Notes: generated by a model from the letters alone, not told the origin. Positions 46,691-59,211 are shown, numbered from the stretch's first letter. The stretch is DNA of 64,000 bases from Frankia sp. AgB32 (GCF_023243045.1 NZ_JALKFX010000020.1:1-64000); one strand, 5' to 3'. Numbers and translations: made by a program.

Positions 46691-48295
46691 TCAGCTCGCG
46701 GTCGGGTCCGCGCGCTCGCCCTGGCGGCGCAGCCCGTAGTTCACCGCGTCCTCCAGGGCGGACCACGACGCGGCGATGATGTTCTCGTCGACCCCGATGG
46801 TGTCCCAGCGGGAGCGGCCGTCGGTGGTGCCGACCAGCACCCGGGTGACGGCGCCGGTGCCCTGCTTGCCGTCGAGGATGCGGACCTTGTAGTCGACGAG
46901 CTCGAGGTCGGCCAGGCCGGGATAGGCCTTCTCCAGCGCGTCGCGCAGCGCCGTGTCGAGCGCGTGGACGGGGCCGTTGCCCTCGGCGGTCGCGACGTGG
47001 CGCGCTCCGTGCGAGCTGAGCTTGACCGTCGCCTCGCTGACGACCTCGCCGTCGGGGCGCTGCTCGACGATGACCCGCCAGGACTCCAGGGTGTAGAAGC
47101 GCTGGCGACCGCTCACCTCGTCGCGCAGCAGCAGTTCGAACGACGCCTCGGCGGCCTCGTAGGCGAACCCGGCCGCCTCGCGCTCCTTGACCAGGTCCAC
47201 GACGCGGCCGAGGGCCTCGCGCTCGTCCGAGAGGTCCAGGCCGAGTTCGCGACCCTTCAGCTCGATGGTCGCGCGGCCCGCCAGTTCGGAGACGAGCATC
47301 CGCATGTCGTTGCCGACGGCGGCCGGATCGATGTGCTGGTACATGTCCGGGTCGATCTTGACGGCGCTGGCGTGCAGACCGGCCTTGTGCGCGAAGGCGC
47401 TGGCCCCTACGTACGGCCGATGCGGGTCGGGGACGGAGTTGGTCACCTCGTCGATGGCGTGCGAGACGCGGACGATCTCCGCCAGCCGCCCCGGCGGCAG
47501 CACGGCGCGGTCAAGCTTGGTCTCCAGCCCGGCGATGATGCTGAACAGGTTCGCGTTGCCGCACCGCTCGCCGTAGCCGTTCGCCGTGCCCTGCACGTGG
47601 GTCACGCCGGCCTCGACGGCGACGAGGGTGTTCGCCACGGCGCAGTCGGCGTCGTTGTGGCAGTGGATGCCGAGCCGGGCGCCGGTCGCGGCGAGCACGT
47701 CCGCGACGACCGCGCCGATGCGGCCGGGCAGCATGCCGCCGTTGGTGTCGCAGAGCACGACGACCTCGGCCCCCGCCTCGGCCGCTGTCGTGACGACCTC
47801 GAGGGCGTAGTCCGGGTGGACCCGGTAGCCGTCGAAGAAGTGCTCGGCATCGAGGAAGACCCGCTTGCCCTCCCGGCACAGGTAGGCGACCGTGTCCCGG
47901 ATCATGGCCAGGTTCTCGGCGGCGTCGGTGCGCAGGGCGCGCTCCACATGCCGCAGGTCGGACTTCGCGACCAGGCAGACCACCGACGTCCCGGCGTCGC
48001 GCAGGGCCGCGACCTGGGGGTCGTCGGCGGCGACGCGGCCGGCGCGGCGGGTGGCGCCGAAAGCGGCCAGCCGGGCGGTCGCCAGGGTCAGTTCGGTGCG
48101 GGCGCGGGCGAAGAACTCCGCGTCCTTCGGGTTCGACCCCGGCCAGCCGCCCTCGATGAAGCCGACTCCGAGATCGTCAAGGTGACGGGCCACCGCGAGC
48201 TTGTCGCCGACGGAAAGCGACAGACCCTCCTGCTGGGTACCGTCTCGCAGGGTCGAGTCGTAGACGTGCAGGGAATCGGGATCGTATGGCCGCAC
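46691..48295 (-). CDS. cimA: Citramalate synthase
   Basis: DRE-TIM metallolyase condensing pyruvate and acetyl-CoA to (R)-citramalate, a threonine-independent route to 2-ketobutyrate and isoleucine. 534 residues from GTG 48295, eight bases after AGAGG. HVYDSTLRDGTQQEGLSLS (D-R-D-G type motif), FIEGGWPGSNPKD, VVLCDTNGGMLPG, GARLGIHCHNDADCAVANT (metal His-x-His), TVNGYGERCGN-type GTANGYGERCGNANL, and a C-terminal LeuA-like regulatory domain. It could instead be a homocitrate/isopropylmalate relative, but length and motif order favour CimA. Confidence 0.9.
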   Translation of the reverse strand: MRPYDPDSLHVYDSTLRDGTQQEGLSLSVGDKLAVARHLDDLGVGFIEGGWPGSNPKDAEFFARARTELTLATARLAAFGATRRAGRVAADDPQVAALRDAGTSVVCLVAKSDLRHVERALRTDAAENLAMIRDTVAYLCREGKRVFLDAEHFFDGYRVHPDYALEVVTTAAEAGAEVVVLCDTNGGMLPGRIGAVVADVLAATGARLGIHCHNDADCAVANTLVAVEAGVTHVQGTANGYGERCGNANLFSIIAGLETKLDRAVLPPGRLAEIVRVSHAIDEVTNSVPDPHRPYVGASAFAHKAGLHASAVKIDPDMYQHIDPAAVGNDMRMLVSELAGRATIELKGRELGLDLSDEREALGRVVDLVKEREAAGFAYEAAEASFELLLRDEVSGRQRFYTLESWRVIVEQRPDGEVVSEATVKLSSHGARHVATAEGNGPVHALDTALRDALEKAYPGLADLELVDYKVRILDGKQGTGAVTRVLVGTTDGRSRWDTIGVDENIIAASWSALEDAVNYGLRRQGERADPTAS

Positions 48296-48513
48296 GGCGG
48301 GCACCTCTCCGGTGACTCGGATGGCCGCGGGACCAGGTCGACCGCAGCCGCCCCGCCGCCCGCCAGGCCGCACCCGGATCTTGTTCCGGTGGTGACCTCC
48401 GGCGGGGACAGGACCTGGGGCCGCCACGCGCCCGGTCCCATGGTCAGCGACCGGTGCGCGCGACGGAGACGGGTTCGCCGCCGGGTGGCAAGCCTACGAT
48501 GTAACAGTCTGGA

Positions 48514-48535
48514 CATGTGACGACTGTGACATGCG
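48514..48535. promoter_or_regulatory. TGTGAC direct repeats in the cimA upstream region
   Basis: TGTGAC at 48516-48521 and 48525-48530, flanked by CATGT and ACATG that form a small inverted repeat. The region (48296-48570) carries the cimA promoter. The repeats resemble half-sites of a CRP-type operator (TGTGA), and a Crp/Fnr gene lies next to it. Confidence 0.35.
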
Positions 48536-48570
48536 CAACACTAACAGGCCACACGCGGACTACGTCACCA

Positions 48571-49248
48571 TTAGTCGCCAGCGAACTTCCGGAGCCGATC
48601 GACCTGCAGAATCGTGATCGTCTGCCCCTCCGAGAGGATCCAGGACCGCCGCTCGAACTCGCGCAACGCCTGGTTCACCGACTGCCGCGAGCCGCCGAGC
48701 AGCGAGGCGATCTCGGTCTGGGTGAGGCCCAGCTCGATGACCGTCCGGCCTGCCTCCCGCATCCGCAGCAGGAGCAGCTTCGCCACTCGCCGTGGCAGGT
48801 CGAGGAACACCAGGTCGGCGTTTGCCCCGGTGAGGCGCCGCACGTGTGCGACGAGGGCGCGGATGAGCTGCTCCGCGACGGCCGGCCGTTCCCGGACCAG
48901 CTCCCACACCGCCGTCCGGTCGAGCACCAGCGCCGTACTGGGCTCCAGCGCCTCGACGCTGGCGGAGCGGGTACCCGCCTCGACGATGTTCAGTTCGCCC
49001 AGCGTCTCCCGCGGGCCGGCGATGTTCAGGACATGGTCACGTCCGTCGTCCGCCTTCGTGAGAATCTTCAGCCGCCCACTGGCGACGACGAGCAGGGTGT
49101 CCGCGGGCTCGCCTTCGGTGAAGACCACCTGCCCGCGCCGGAATCGCCGCGTCACCGCCCGTGAGGCGAGCCGCAGCAGATCCTCCTCGTCCAGCTCCTT
49201 CAACAGCGTGGTCGCGCGGAGGAGGGCGACCGCCTCGTTGTCGTGCAT
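48571..49248 (-). CDS. Crp/Fnr-family transcription regulator
   Basis: 225 residues, start ATG 49248. N-terminal cyclic-nucleotide-binding fold: RFRRGQVVFTEGEPADTLLVVASGRLKILTKADDGRDHVLNIAGPRETLGELNIVEAGTRSASVEALEP, with the GEL...R-S core of the phosphate-binding cassette. C-terminal winged helix LTQTEIASLLGGSRQSVNQALREFERRSWI. Cys pairs for an Fnr-type cluster are absent. cAMP, cGMP or no ligand are all possible. A -10 box directly at the start predicts a leaderless mRNA. Downstream of a CBS-pair gene. Confidence 0.93.
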   Translation of the reverse strand: MHDNEAVALLRATTLLKELDEEDLLRLASRAVTRRFRRGQVVFTEGEPADTLLVVASGRLKILTKADDGRDHVLNIAGPRETLGELNIVEAGTRSASVEALEPSTALVLDRTAVWELVRERPAVAEQLIRALVAHVRRLTGANADLVFLDLPRRVAKLLLLRMREAGRTVIELGLTQTEIASLLGGSRQSVNQALREFERRSWILSEGQTITILQVDRLRKFAGD

Positions 49249-49254
49249 GCGGTG

Positions 49255-49260
49255 ACCGTA
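49255..49260 (-). promoter_or_regulatory. -10 box (TACGGT) of the Crp/Fnr gene, leaderless
   Basis: TACGGT ends six bases before ATG 49248; +1 would be the start codon itself. No ribosome site. Confidence 0.5.
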
Positions 49261-49357
49261 GCGCCGCCGGTCCTCCTCGTGCGCCGCAGCCGTCAAGGAG
49301 GGTCGAGCCGACAGCGACGATGCCACGGGAACATCCTCTGCGAACGTCACGCGCACA

Positions 49358-49744
49358 TCACGCCGCTACGTGCCGGCCACTCCAGCAACGCACAACGTCA
49401 CGCATACTGAGGACGCCGGCGACGTCGCCACCCGATGTGACAATCAGGTGACGGAACCCTCCGCGCAGCATCGCGGCCGCCGCGTCATCCAACGACCAGG
49501 CCGGATCCGCGAAGACGACATCCCGGGTGAGGTGGTCACCCGCGGTCTCGACATCCGGATCCTGCCCCGCGGCGAGCGAACGAAGTATGTCCCGCTCGGT
49601 GAGGATTCCGTACCCCGCACTGTCGGCGTCCCGCACGACCGCGGCGCCGACCTTGCGGGCCGCCATCAGCCGCGCCGCCTGCCGGAGCGAGTGACCGGGA
49701 CCAATCATGAGAACAAGGGAACTCATCCCTTCCGAAACTCGCAC
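49358..49744 (-). CDS. CBS-domain pair protein
   Basis: 128 residues from GTG 49744 with GGGAGG upstream. Two CBS motifs make one Bateman module: LMIGPGHSLRQAARLMAARKVGAAVVRDADSAGYGILTERDILRSLAAG and VVFADPAWSLDDAAAAMLRGGFRHLIVTSGGDVAGVLSMRDVVRCW. Such modules bind adenine nucleotides (AMP, ATP, SAM) or c-di-AMP. It stands alone and is followed 110 bp later by the Crp/Fnr gene in the same direction. Confidence 0.93.
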   Translation of the reverse strand: MRVSEGMSSLVLMIGPGHSLRQAARLMAARKVGAAVVRDADSAGYGILTERDILRSLAAGQDPDVETAGDHLTRDVVFADPAWSLDDAAAAMLRGGFRHLIVTSGGDVAGVLSMRDVVRCWSGRHVAA

Positions 49745-49903
49745 GAGGCCCTCCCGACGCTTGTGCGCTCGTGAACGCATTCACCGCGACGGTAGGCCCC
49801 AGGAGGCGGCTTGACCAGACGAAAACGGAAGGCGACGTGGCCTGAATGTGACCTCGACCACGCCGCCGTCCAACACCGGGCGCCGATATGCCCCCTATGT
49901 CGG

Positions 49904-50830
49904 CTAACTCCCGACGAGCTCGTTCCAGGACCGGTACCGCTCCACCTCACCGCGGGTGGCACGGTGGAAGATCTCCAACAGTTCGCGGGTCACCGGGCCC
50001 GGCTTGCCCGTACCGATCTGCCGATCGTCGACCGACACGATCGGCACGATCTCCGCCGCCGTACCGGTGAAGAACGCCTCGTCCGCCAGGTAGAGATCGG
50101 TCCGCACGATGTGCTGTTCGAGCACCTCGTACCCCTGGTCGGCGGCGATGCGCATGATCGAGGCCCGGGTGATGCCGCCGAGCGGGCCGTCGGTGAGCAG
50201 CGGCGTGATGACCTTGCGGCCGGAGACGATGAAGACGTTCTCGCCGGTGCCGTCCGCGATGTGGCCGTTGGGGCTGGTGAGGATGGCCTCGTCGTAGCCC
50301 GCCTTGACCGCGGCGACCTTGGCCAGCGACGAGTTCAGGTACTGCCCGGACGCCTTCGCCGCCGGCGGCGTGATGTTCGGGTCGTTGCGCTTCCAGGAGG
50401 AGATCATCGCGCGGACGCCGTTGGCCTCCGCCTCCTCGCCGAGGTAGGCGCCCCACGGCCAGACCGCGATCATCACCTCGACCGGCGACGGCAGCGGGTT
50501 GAGCCCCATCTCCCCGTAGCCCAGGTACACCAGCGGCCGGATGTAGCAGGAGCCGATGTCGTTGACCGCGATCGTCTCCTTGGTGGCCGCCACCACCTGC
50601 TCCTGGGTGAAGGGCGGTTCCATCACGTAGATCTTCGCGCTGCGGTACAGCCGGGCGATGTGGTCCGTCAGCCGGAACACCGCGGGGCCGTCCGCGGTCT
50701 CGTAGGCGCGGATGCCCTCGAACACTCCCCAGCCGTAGTGCAGGGTCGGGTTGAGGACGTGGATACGGGCGTCGTCCCAGTCGACGAACTCGCCACTCAT
50801 CCAGATCTTCGAGGTCGGGGAAATCGGCAC
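49904..50830 (-). CDS. ilvE: Branched-chain amino acid aminotransferase
   Basis: PLP enzyme for the last step of Leu/Ile/Val synthesis. 308 residues from GTG 50830, with GGAG seven bases upstream; a longer TTG start at 50860 is less likely. IWMSGEFVDWDDARIHVLNPTLHYGWGVFEGIRAYET, LTDHIARLYRSAKIY, YIRPLVYLGYGEMG, and the PLP Lys in PPAAKASGQYLNSSLAK. HIADGTGENVFIVSG and LLTDGPLGGITRASIMRIA follow. The short, class-IV type used for both directions. 221 bp downstream of leuB. Confidence 0.96.
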   Translation of the reverse strand: MPISPTSKIWMSGEFVDWDDARIHVLNPTLHYGWGVFEGIRAYETADGPAVFRLTDHIARLYRSAKIYVMEPPFTQEQVVAATKETIAVNDIGSCYIRPLVYLGYGEMGLNPLPSPVEVMIAVWPWGAYLGEEAEANGVRAMISSWKRNDPNITPPAAKASGQYLNSSLAKVAAVKAGYDEAILTSPNGHIADGTGENVFIVSGRKVITPLLTDGPLGGITRASIMRIAADQGYEVLEQHIVRTDLYLADEAFFTGTAAEIVPIVSVDDRQIGTGKPGPVTRELLEIFHRATRGEVERYRSWNELVGS

Positions 50831-51051
50831 GGCGGACTCCAGCGCGATACGACGAGGCAAACGGACTGACTGGGATGACGATTGCGCCGCTCATCGCCAT
50901 GGTGAGGCCTCGACGGCTGCCGTCTACCGGATCTACGGCTCCCGACCGAGGATAACCACCGCGACTCGCCCCCGGCGAGCCATGGACGAACTCCCGGGCC
51001 CCGGCAGCGGCCCGAACGAGCGGCGTCCGCCGCCGGGGTCGGCGGTAGGGG

Positions 51052-52080
51052 TCAGCCCGCGGCGCGGGCCGCCAGGTCCTCGCCGCGCTCGCGGGTCGAC
51101 AGCGTCGCCGCGCCGGCACTCGCCCGGTCCGCCAGCGACGCCGCCACGGCGGCCTCGACCCGCGCCGCCTCGTCCTGGTGGCCGAGGTGGTCGAGCAGCA
51201 TCGCCACGGACGCGACGGTCGCCGTCGGGTCGGCCAGCTGCCGCCCGGCGATGTCGGGAGCACTGCCGTGCACGGGTTCGAACATGCTGGGGTTGGCGCC
51301 GGAGGGGTCGAGGTTCCCGCTCGCGGCCAGCCCGATGCCACCGGTGATCGCCGCGCCGATGTCGGTGATGATGTCGCCGAACATGTTGTCGGTGACGACC
51401 ACGTCGAACCGACCCGGGTCGGTGACGAAGAACATCGACGCCGCGTCCACATGCTGGTAGTCGACCCGCACGTCGGGGAACTCGGGCGCCACCTCGGCGA
51501 CCGTGCGCGACCACAGGTCGCCGGCCTTGGTCAGGACGTTGTTCTTGTGCACCAGGGTGAGGTGCCTGCGCTCGCGGCGGGCGGCCCGGCGGAACGCGTC
51601 GCGCACGACCCGCTCGACCCCGAAACGGGTGTTGAGGCTCTCCTCGGTGGCGATCTCGTGCGGGGTGCCGCGCCGCAGCACGCCGCCGGCCCCGGCATAC
51701 GGACCCTCGGTCCCCTCCCGGACCACGATCATGTCGATCGACGGCTCACCGGCGAGCGGCGAACGAACCCCCGGGTACAGCCGCACGGGCCGCAGGTTGA
51801 CGTGGTGGTCGAGCTCGAAGCGCAGCCGCAGCAGCAGGCCGCGCTCGAGCACGCCGCTCGGTACGCCCGGGTCGCCGACCGCGCCCAGCAGGATCGCGTC
51901 GTGCCCGCGCAGCTCCTCGAGAACCGAGTCGGGCAGCGTCTCCCCCGTCTGGTGCCAGCGACGGGCCCCCAGGTCGTACTCGGTCGTGTCCACCTTGGGA
52001 TGCACGGTCCGCAGTACCCGCAACCCTTCGGCCACCACCTCCGGGCCGATTCCGTCACCGCCGATCACCGCAAGCCTCAT
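51052..52080 (-). CDS. leuB: 3-isopropylmalate dehydrogenase
   Basis: Oxidative decarboxylation step of leucine synthesis. 342 residues from ATG 52080. [64 protein letters not shown] (substrate loop), [72 protein letters not shown] (metal Asp) and [14 protein letters not shown]. It has the shorter actinobacterial form. A -10 box sits directly at the start. Confidence 0.97.
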   Translation of the reverse strand: MRLAVIGGDGIGPEVVAEGLRVLRTVHPKVDTTEYDLGARRWHQTGETLPDSVLEELRGHDAILLGAVGDPGVPSGVLERGLLLRLRFELDHHVNLRPVRLYPGVRSPLAGEPSIDMIVVREGTEGPYAGAGGVLRRGTPHEIATEESLNTRFGVERVVRDAFRRAARRERRHLTLVHKNNVLTKAGDLWSRTVAEVAPEFPDVRVDYQHVDAASMFFVTDPGRFDVVVTDNMFGDIITDIGAAITGGIGLAASGNLDPSGANPSMFEPVHGSAPDIAGRQLADPTATVASVAMLLDHLGHQDEAARVEAAVAASLADRASAGAATLSTRERGEDLAARAAG

Positions 52081-52087
52081 GAACTCG

Positions 52088-52093
52088 ACTGTA
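52088..52093 (-). promoter_or_regulatory. -10 box (TACAGT) of leuB, leaderless
   Basis: TACAGT ends seven bases before ATG 52080; no ribosome site. Confidence 0.5.
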
Positions 52094-52576
52094 GCCGGAC
52101 GCCGGTCGCCGACAGCACGCGCCGGGGCCGGGCGTTCCCGATTCACACGCGGGTGTCATGCCGACCCGGCACGTCCGCCAGGTACCACACCGCAATGGCC
52201 AGACCCGGCGCCGACCACCGTCTTCGCCCGATGCAACTACTCGAAGTAATCAAAGGTAGCCGCCTCCACTACAACGATCACTACCGTTGTCGGCGACTTG
52301 AGAAATGTTCATCACCACGGCAGACATCCCCGCCCGACGTCATCACGCGAGGATGTGCGGCAATTGTCAGAACCGACGAGTGATCGGGGGCGCACGACCG
52401 GCGAGCCGTCGACGACCGGCCTATTTCGGCGATCTGCCACAAGAAAGCCGGCGTCCAACAATCGGATCGATACCCGCCGGTCGCACAAAAGAGCGCAGGA
52501 CCCACAACTCCGGACGGTACTCGCATCGGTCTCCGGGACCAGATGGTAAGAACCTCACTTACAGGACGGGTGCGAC
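52094..52576. other. Divergent intergenic region leuB / EAL-protein gene
   Basis: 483 bp of lower GC without a credible gene. A small inverted repeat ACAACG-8 nt-CGTTGT is at 52271-52290. Promoter of the EAL gene not assigned. Confidence 0.5.
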
Positions 52577-53977
52577 GTGCTTGATGCGAGGGGGTGCACG
52601 GCGCATGATTACTCGACAGCGGGCTTCGGCGTGTCCGCCGGTCCGCGGTCGCGCCGAGACCGGGCAGACCGGCGGCCCCAGGTGGAGCGTGCCGCCGGCC
52701 GCGAGGCCACCGCCACGGCCGGGGCGCCGGCCATTGACCATGCCGTGACGGTCGGCGGGTCCGCGGCCAACGTCGTCCCTGCGGACCGGGGTTACGAGGC
52801 GGACCTTCCCGACCTGGATCGCATTCTCGCCGACCCCGCCGAACCCGCGCTGTACTTCCAGCCAATCGTCGATCTTCAGCGCGGCGTCATCGCGGGATAC
52901 GAAGCGCTCGCCCGCTTCCACACCCATCCGACGCATTCGCCGGACCGCATCTTTGCCGCCGCCGACCGCCGGGGGCTCGCGTCCGAGCTAGAGGCCCGGG
53001 TGCTCACCGCGGCGCTCGCCGCCCGCGACCATCTGCCGGACCGCTGTTTCCTCGCCGTCAACGTCCTTCCGCACCTGCTCGACTCCGCCGCGGTCACGGC
53101 GGTGTGGCGCGACGCGGATCTGCGCCAGGTGGTGCTGGAACTCAACGAGGCGGTCGATCTCGACAACACCGTGGGCCTGACGGCGATCGCGAGCGAGCTG
53201 CGCAATCGCGGCGCCTTCCTCGCCATGGACGACGTCGGCTCCGGCTATGCGGGGCTGCGCCAACTCGCCCGGGTCCGGCCGGACTTCGTGAAGCTGGACC
53301 GCTCGCTGGTCGAGAACGTCGACGACGATCAGGTCAAGATCGCGCTCACCGAACTGGTCGGCAACTTCGCCAGCCGGCTGAACGGCTGGGTGATCGCGGA
53401 AGGCGTCGAGCGGGTCGACGAACTGGCGATGCTCGTCGGCCTCGGCGTACCGCTCGGCCAGGGGTTCCTGCTCGGCCGCCCGGCGCGAAGCTGGCAACAG
53501 CTCGACCCGGGCGTCGCCCGCCGCATCCGGGCGCTGTCCGAGCGCAGCAACCGTGCGGCGAGCGTCGAAAGCCTGATGGAGCGGGTGCAGGTGAGCGTCG
53601 GCGACTCCGGGCGCTGCGCGATGTCGGCCGACTGCCCGAGCTGCCCGATGCGGCCCGCCGCCGCCCACGGCGAATCGGCGGACGGACCGGACGACGACCA
53701 GCCCGCGGACCGCGCGACGATCATCGTGTCGAACCGCTGCCGCCCGGTGGCGCTGCACCTGGCCGCCGGACCCGGTGGCGGCACCGATCCACGCCGGGTG
53801 CCGACGACGCTGTTCGCCCGCCCGGAGGAGTCCGTCACGGAGGTGGCCCGCCGCGCCATGACCCGTGCCCGGGCCAGCCGGTTTGATCCCGTCATAATCG
53901 TTACCGAGATGGGCCGACCGCTCGGTCTGGTCCGGATGGAGCGCCTGATGCTGCGTCTCGCGGAAATGTCGACATGA
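52577..53977 (+). CDS. EAL phosphodiesterase with Cys cluster and C-terminal CBS-like domain
   Basis: 466 residues, GTG start. EAL domain (about 90-325) with complete catalytic motifs: YFQPIVDLQRGVIAGYEALARF, NVLPHLLD, VVLELNEAVDLD, LAMDDVGSGYAGL, FVKLDRSLV, WVIAEGVERVDEL, PLGQGFLLGRPA. A Cys cluster in the linker follows (RCAMSADCPSCPMRP, three Cys). A C-terminal alpha/beta region ends in SRFDPVIIVTEMGRPLGLVRMERLMLRLAE, like one half of a CBS pair. No membrane segment; cytoplasmic c-di-GMP breakdown under nucleotide or redox/metal control is plausible. Confidence 0.92.
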   Translation: MLDARGCTAHDYSTAGFGVSAGPRSRRDRADRRPQVERAAGREATATAGAPAIDHAVTVGGSAANVVPADRGYEADLPDLDRILADPAEPALYFQPIVDLQRGVIAGYEALARFHTHPTHSPDRIFAAADRRGLASELEARVLTAALAARDHLPDRCFLAVNVLPHLLDSAAVTAVWRDADLRQVVLELNEAVDLDNTVGLTAIASELRNRGAFLAMDDVGSGYAGLRQLARVRPDFVKLDRSLVENVDDDQVKIALTELVGNFASRLNGWVIAEGVERVDELAMLVGLGVPLGQGFLLGRPARSWQQLDPGVARRIRALSERSNRAASVESLMERVQVSVGDSGRCAMSADCPSCPMRPAAAHGESADGPDDDQPADRATIIVSNRCRPVALHLAAGPGGGTDPRRVPTTLFARPEESVTEVARRAMTRARASRFDPVIIVTEMGRPLGLVRMERLMLRLAEMST

Positions 53978-54075
53978 GACGGAACCGTTATTGGACCGCG
54001 CAGGCCCTGATGGGCCCCAGTCCCGCCGTCGGCAGCCGTTTACCGCCCCATGAGTTCACGGTCCGTCGACCTGCC

Positions 54076-54261
54076 ATGAAGGAATTCTACTGCGGCGCGA
54101 TCATTCACGGCTGTGAGACGCGGATTGCGGCGCCGACCGAGGAGGAACTCGTCCGCTCGGTCGACACCCATGCCCGGGTCGACCACGGTCTCCCCGAGGT
54201 CCCGGACACTCTGGTCGAGCAGGTCCGCCACGCCTCACGCCAGGCGGACCTGCTCGACTGA
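54076..54261 (+). CDS. DUF1059 small protein
   Basis: 61 residues from ATG 54076. MKEFYCGAIIHGCETRIAAPTEEELVRSVDTHARVDHGLPEVPDTLVEQVRHA is the DUF1059 pattern: C-G...G-C near the N-terminus, T-E-E-E, then H-A-R-x-D-H-G. The two Cys and two His could bind a metal. About 100 bp after the EAL gene, same direction. Function unknown. Confidence 0.9.
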   Translation: MKEFYCGAIIHGCETRIAAPTEEELVRSVDTHARVDHGLPEVPDTLVEQVRHASRQADLLD

Positions 54262-54298
54262 GCACCACCAGCCGCCCAGAACTCCGGACGGCCCCAGC

Positions 54299-57128
<2,830 letters not shown>

Positions 57129-57135
57129 GTCTGCC

Positions 57136-57141
57136 ACGGTA
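57136..57141 (-). promoter_or_regulatory. -10 box (TACCGT) of the septum-family gene, leaderless
   Basis: TACCGT ends seven bases before ATG 57128; no ribosome site. The remaining gap to serA (57142-57374) shows no gene. Confidence 0.5.
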
Positions 57142-57374
57142 AACCCGACAGTCAACTTCCTGCGTGTGTTCCTCGTAAAGATCAGCCCGCGCCGCGCCCG
57201 AGGCCGCCTTCCGCCGCCCGGACGCAGGTGGCCGGCCACTCACGGCGACCAGTGTCTGGCCGATACGGGCCTTCACCGGTCGCCGGGAGCCTGCCACCTG
57301 CGGTGTCGGAGCTCACCCGGGCGCGGGGCTCCGAAGCGCCAGCCGCGCCCGGCGCCGGGGTGCCGGTGCGGCCG

Positions 57375-58964
57375 CTAGTCGGCGCGGATACTGACCGCGC
57401 GCGCATAGGAGGCACCGATGATCTTCGCGATGTCGGCCAGGATGTCCGGGGCCACCGCGTCGTCGAGGGACAGCGACATCAGCGCCTCGCCACCCACCTG
57501 CAGCCGGCTGACCTGAGCGCTGGCGATGTTGATACTCGCCTCGCCGAGCAGCGCGCCGACGGCGCCGACGATGCCCGGCCGGTCGGAGTACCGGAAGAAC
57601 GCCAGGTGGTTCTCGGGTCGGATGTCGACCTCGAAGCCGTCGATCGCGGTGATCTTCTCGACCTGGCGCGAACCGATCAGGGTGCCGCTGACCGACACGG
57701 GGGTGCCGTCGGCAAGCACGCCGCGCAGGGTCACCAGGTTGCGGTAGTCGCCGCTCTCCTCGGCGGTCTCCAGCGCCACGTCGACGCCGCGCTCCTTGGC
57801 CAGCAGCGGCGCGTTGACGTAGGTGACCTGCTCCTCGACGACGTCGGAGAACACCCCCTTGAGCGCCGCGAGCTGCAGCACGGACACGTCGTGGGCGGCG
57901 ATCTCGCCGCGCACGTCGACGGTGATCGAGGCGGCGACGCCACCGGCGAGACCGGTGAACAACTGACCCAGCTTCTCGGCGAGCGGCAGGCCGGGCCGGA
58001 CGTCCTCGGCCACCACGCCACCGGCCTGGACGTTGACCGCGTCGGGCACGAACTCGCCCTGCAACGCGAGCCGCACGGAGCGGGCGACGGCGAGGCCCGC
58101 CTTGTCCTGGGCCTCCTGGGTGGAGGCGCCGAGGTGCGGGGTGACCACGACGTTGTCGAGGCCGAACAGCGGCGAGGAGGTGGTCGGCTCGGTGACGAAC
58201 ACGTCGATGCCGGCGCCGCCGACCTGACCCGAACTCACCGCGTCGGCGAGCGCCGACTCGTCCACCAGGCCGCCGCGGGCGGCGTTGACGATGATGACCC
58301 CACGCTTCGTCCGGGCCAGCTCGTCGGCGCCGATCAGGCCGAGGGTCTCCGGCGTCTTCGGCAGGTGGATGGTGATCGCGTCGCTGCGGCGCAGCAGCTC
58401 GTCGAGGTCGACGAGGGTGACCCCGAGCTGCGCGGCCCGGGCTACCGAGACATACGGGTCGAAGGCGAGGACCTTCATCCCGAAGCCGGCGAGGCGCTGC
58501 GCCACCAGGACGCCGATGCGGCCGAGCCCGACCACGCCGAGGGTCTTCTCGACCAGCTCGACCCCGGTGTACTTCGACCGCTTCCACTCGCCGCCGCGCA
58601 GCGACTGGTTGGCCGCCGGGACCCGGCGGGCGACGGCGAGCAGCAGCGCGATGGCGTGCTCGGCTGCGCTGACGATGTTCGACGTGGGCGCGTTGACGAC
58701 CATCACGCCGCGCTGGGTGGCCGCGGCGACGTCGACGTTGTCCAGCCCGATGCCGGCGCGGGCGACGACCTTGAGCTGGCCCGCCGCGGCGAGCGCCTCG
58801 GCGTCGATCTTCGTCGCGGACCGGACGATGACGGCGTCGACATCGGCGAGGGCGGGCAGGAGCGCCGAGCGGTCGGCACCGTCGACGTGACGAAGCTCGA
58901 AGTCCCCGGACAGCACCTCCAGCCCGGCCGGCGACAGCTCCTCGGCTACGAGTACGACGGGCAC
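57375..58964 (-). CDS. serA: D-3-phosphoglycerate dehydrogenase
   Basis: First step of serine synthesis. 529 residues, GTG start with AGGAG. NAD domain: TLGVVGLGRIGVLVAQRLAGFGMKVLAFDPY, the substrate/catalytic loops KVVARAGIGLDNVD, IIVNAARGGLVDESALADAV (Arg/Glu) and VVTPHLGASTQEAQDKA (catalytic His). Then the intervening (ASB) domain and a C-terminal ACT domain (ENHLAFFRYSDRPGIVGAVGALLGEASINIA) that binds serine. The long type, as in mycobacteria. Upstream of ilvC in reverse order of transcription, same direction as ilvBNC and 247 bp after ilvC. Confidence 0.97.
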   Translation of the reverse strand: MPVVLVAEELSPAGLEVLSGDFELRHVDGADRSALLPALADVDAVIVRSATKIDAEALAAAGQLKVVARAGIGLDNVDVAAATQRGVMVVNAPTSNIVSAAEHAIALLLAVARRVPAANQSLRGGEWKRSKYTGVELVEKTLGVVGLGRIGVLVAQRLAGFGMKVLAFDPYVSVARAAQLGVTLVDLDELLRRSDAITIHLPKTPETLGLIGADELARTKRGVIIVNAARGGLVDESALADAVSSGQVGGAGIDVFVTEPTTSSPLFGLDNVVVTPHLGASTQEAQDKAGLAVARSVRLALQGEFVPDAVNVQAGGVVAEDVRPGLPLAEKLGQLFTGLAGGVAASITVDVRGEIAAHDVSVLQLAALKGVFSDVVEEQVTYVNAPLLAKERGVDVALETAEESGDYRNLVTLRGVLADGTPVSVSGTLIGSRQVEKITAIDGFEVDIRPENHLAFFRYSDRPGIVGAVGALLGEASINIASAQVSRLQVGGEALMSLSLDDAVAPDILADIAKIIGASYARAVSIRAD

Positions 58965-59173
58965 TGGACCACTCCTATAGCGGCTTCTGGTCAGGCCGCG
59001 GGCGACGCGGATCGGATCGGTCCCGCGGCCGTCGCGGCCCGGCGGTGACGGGACGAGCTGACTGTGGCGGGCCCAGCCTACCGACGCTCATCGGGCCCAC
59101 TGCGGGTTTCTCCTCGGTTTCACCAAGATGACGCGCACCCGCCTCGTCACCTGGCACGTCCTGGTGACCACGA

Positions 59174-59203
59174 ACCCCGCCGGCCGCGCCCGACCGGCGG
59201 GGT
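59174..59203 (-). terminator. Hairpin terminator after ilvC
   Basis: Perfect 10-base arms ACCCCGCCGG / CCGGCGGGGT with a 10-base loop, starting eight bases after the ilvC stop. No U-tract. Separates the ilvBNC transcript from serA. Confidence 0.7.
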
Positions 59204-59211
59204 ACGGCGTC

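Noticed and set aside
50831-51051. Ile/Val-containing leader peptide (AIVIPVSPFA) before ilvE
   Set aside because: The frame has no stop before ilvE and no terminator follows, so it looks like chance coding in an out-of-frame reading.
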